Below, piece after piece: positions 6,192 to 6,270 of a stretch of DNA of 6,270 nucleotides. Position 1 is the first letter of the stretch, and each line of letters opens with the position of its first letter. A model generated the notes under the pieces. It had not been told where the DNA came from, ran no database searches, and saw nothing but the letters and a program-made list of their open reading frames with translations. The translations under genes and the position numbers were made by a program. The stretch comes from Patescibacteria group bacterium (GTDB taxonomy: Bacteria; Patescibacteriota; Patescibacteriia; 2-12-FULL-60-25), in assembly GCA_018061485.1 (NCBI GenBank), contig JAGOUA010000030.1, positions 1 through 6,270 on the forward strand, given 5' to 3'.

Positions 6192-6270
6192 ATGAAGCTT
6201 TCCATCATTCTTCCCCTCTATAATCATGCCGAGACATTGGTACGATGTTTGCGATCCCTCGAACGACAAT
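6192..6270 (+). CDS. Glycosyltransferase family 2, N-terminal fragment (3' partial)
   Basis: Only 26 codons are inside the window. They read as the start of a GT-A fold transferase: a short first beta strand (KLSIILPLYN, residues 2-11), then HAETLVRCLRSLERQ, the typical first helix of GT2 proteins. The family signature here is a hydrophobic strand ending in P-x-Y-N, followed within a few residues by L-x-x-C/A-L-x-S-L. These enzymes use nucleotide sugars and commonly take part in surface polysaccharide synthesis. The ATG lies three bases after the stop of the GT4 gene, so the two are almost certainly co-transcribed. No Shine-Dalgarno sequence is visible. The catalytic Asp residues would lie beyond the edge. 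Confidence 0.85.
   Translation, partial: MKLSIILPLYNHAETLVRCLRSLERQ

Overview
The window is densely coding and everything I can support lies on the + strand. The base composition is moderately GC-rich by eye, with many CGT, GCG and GTG codons. In order it holds: the tail of an unidentified upstream gene; murC and murB (peptidoglycan precursor synthesis); four short unrecognised genes of 66, 156, 78 and 33 codons; a polysaccharide-type flippase; a GT4 glycosyltransferase; and the first 26 codons of a GT2 glycosyltransferase. Junctions run from a 13-base overlap to a 27-base gap. I see no convincing promoter, terminator hairpin, RNA gene, mobile element, tandem repeat or CRISPR array. No gene-free stretch reaches 30 bases. 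The simplest reading is one long co-directional transcription unit entering and leaving the window.

The organism is a bacterium that makes peptidoglycan. Several traits would fit a Patescibacteria/CPR-type genome: very tight packing, almost no Shine-Dalgarno sequences, tiny uncharacterised genes inserted in a cell-wall cluster, and Mur enzymes with divergent motifs. No marker gene settles this, so it is inference only. TAA, TAG and TGA all occur as apparent stops, so nothing suggests a recoded genetic code.

Region by region: 1-194 is an acidic C-terminal tail. Bases 222-2611 are murC and murB, overlapping, which supply successive or related steps: MurB reduces UDP-GlcNAc-enolpyruvate to UDP-MurNAc, and MurC adds L-alanine to it. 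Bases 2613-3642 are the small-gene block, the most obscure part of the window. It includes a 33-residue single-span membrane peptide and a 78-residue protein with a Cys-x-Cys-x4-His cluster. Bases 3647-6270 are an envelope polysaccharide module of lipid-linked glycan flippase plus two glycosyltransferases.

The common theme is the cell envelope: wall precursors first, then assembly and export of a surface glycan. A link of the small genes to wall synthesis or glycan export is suggested only by position.
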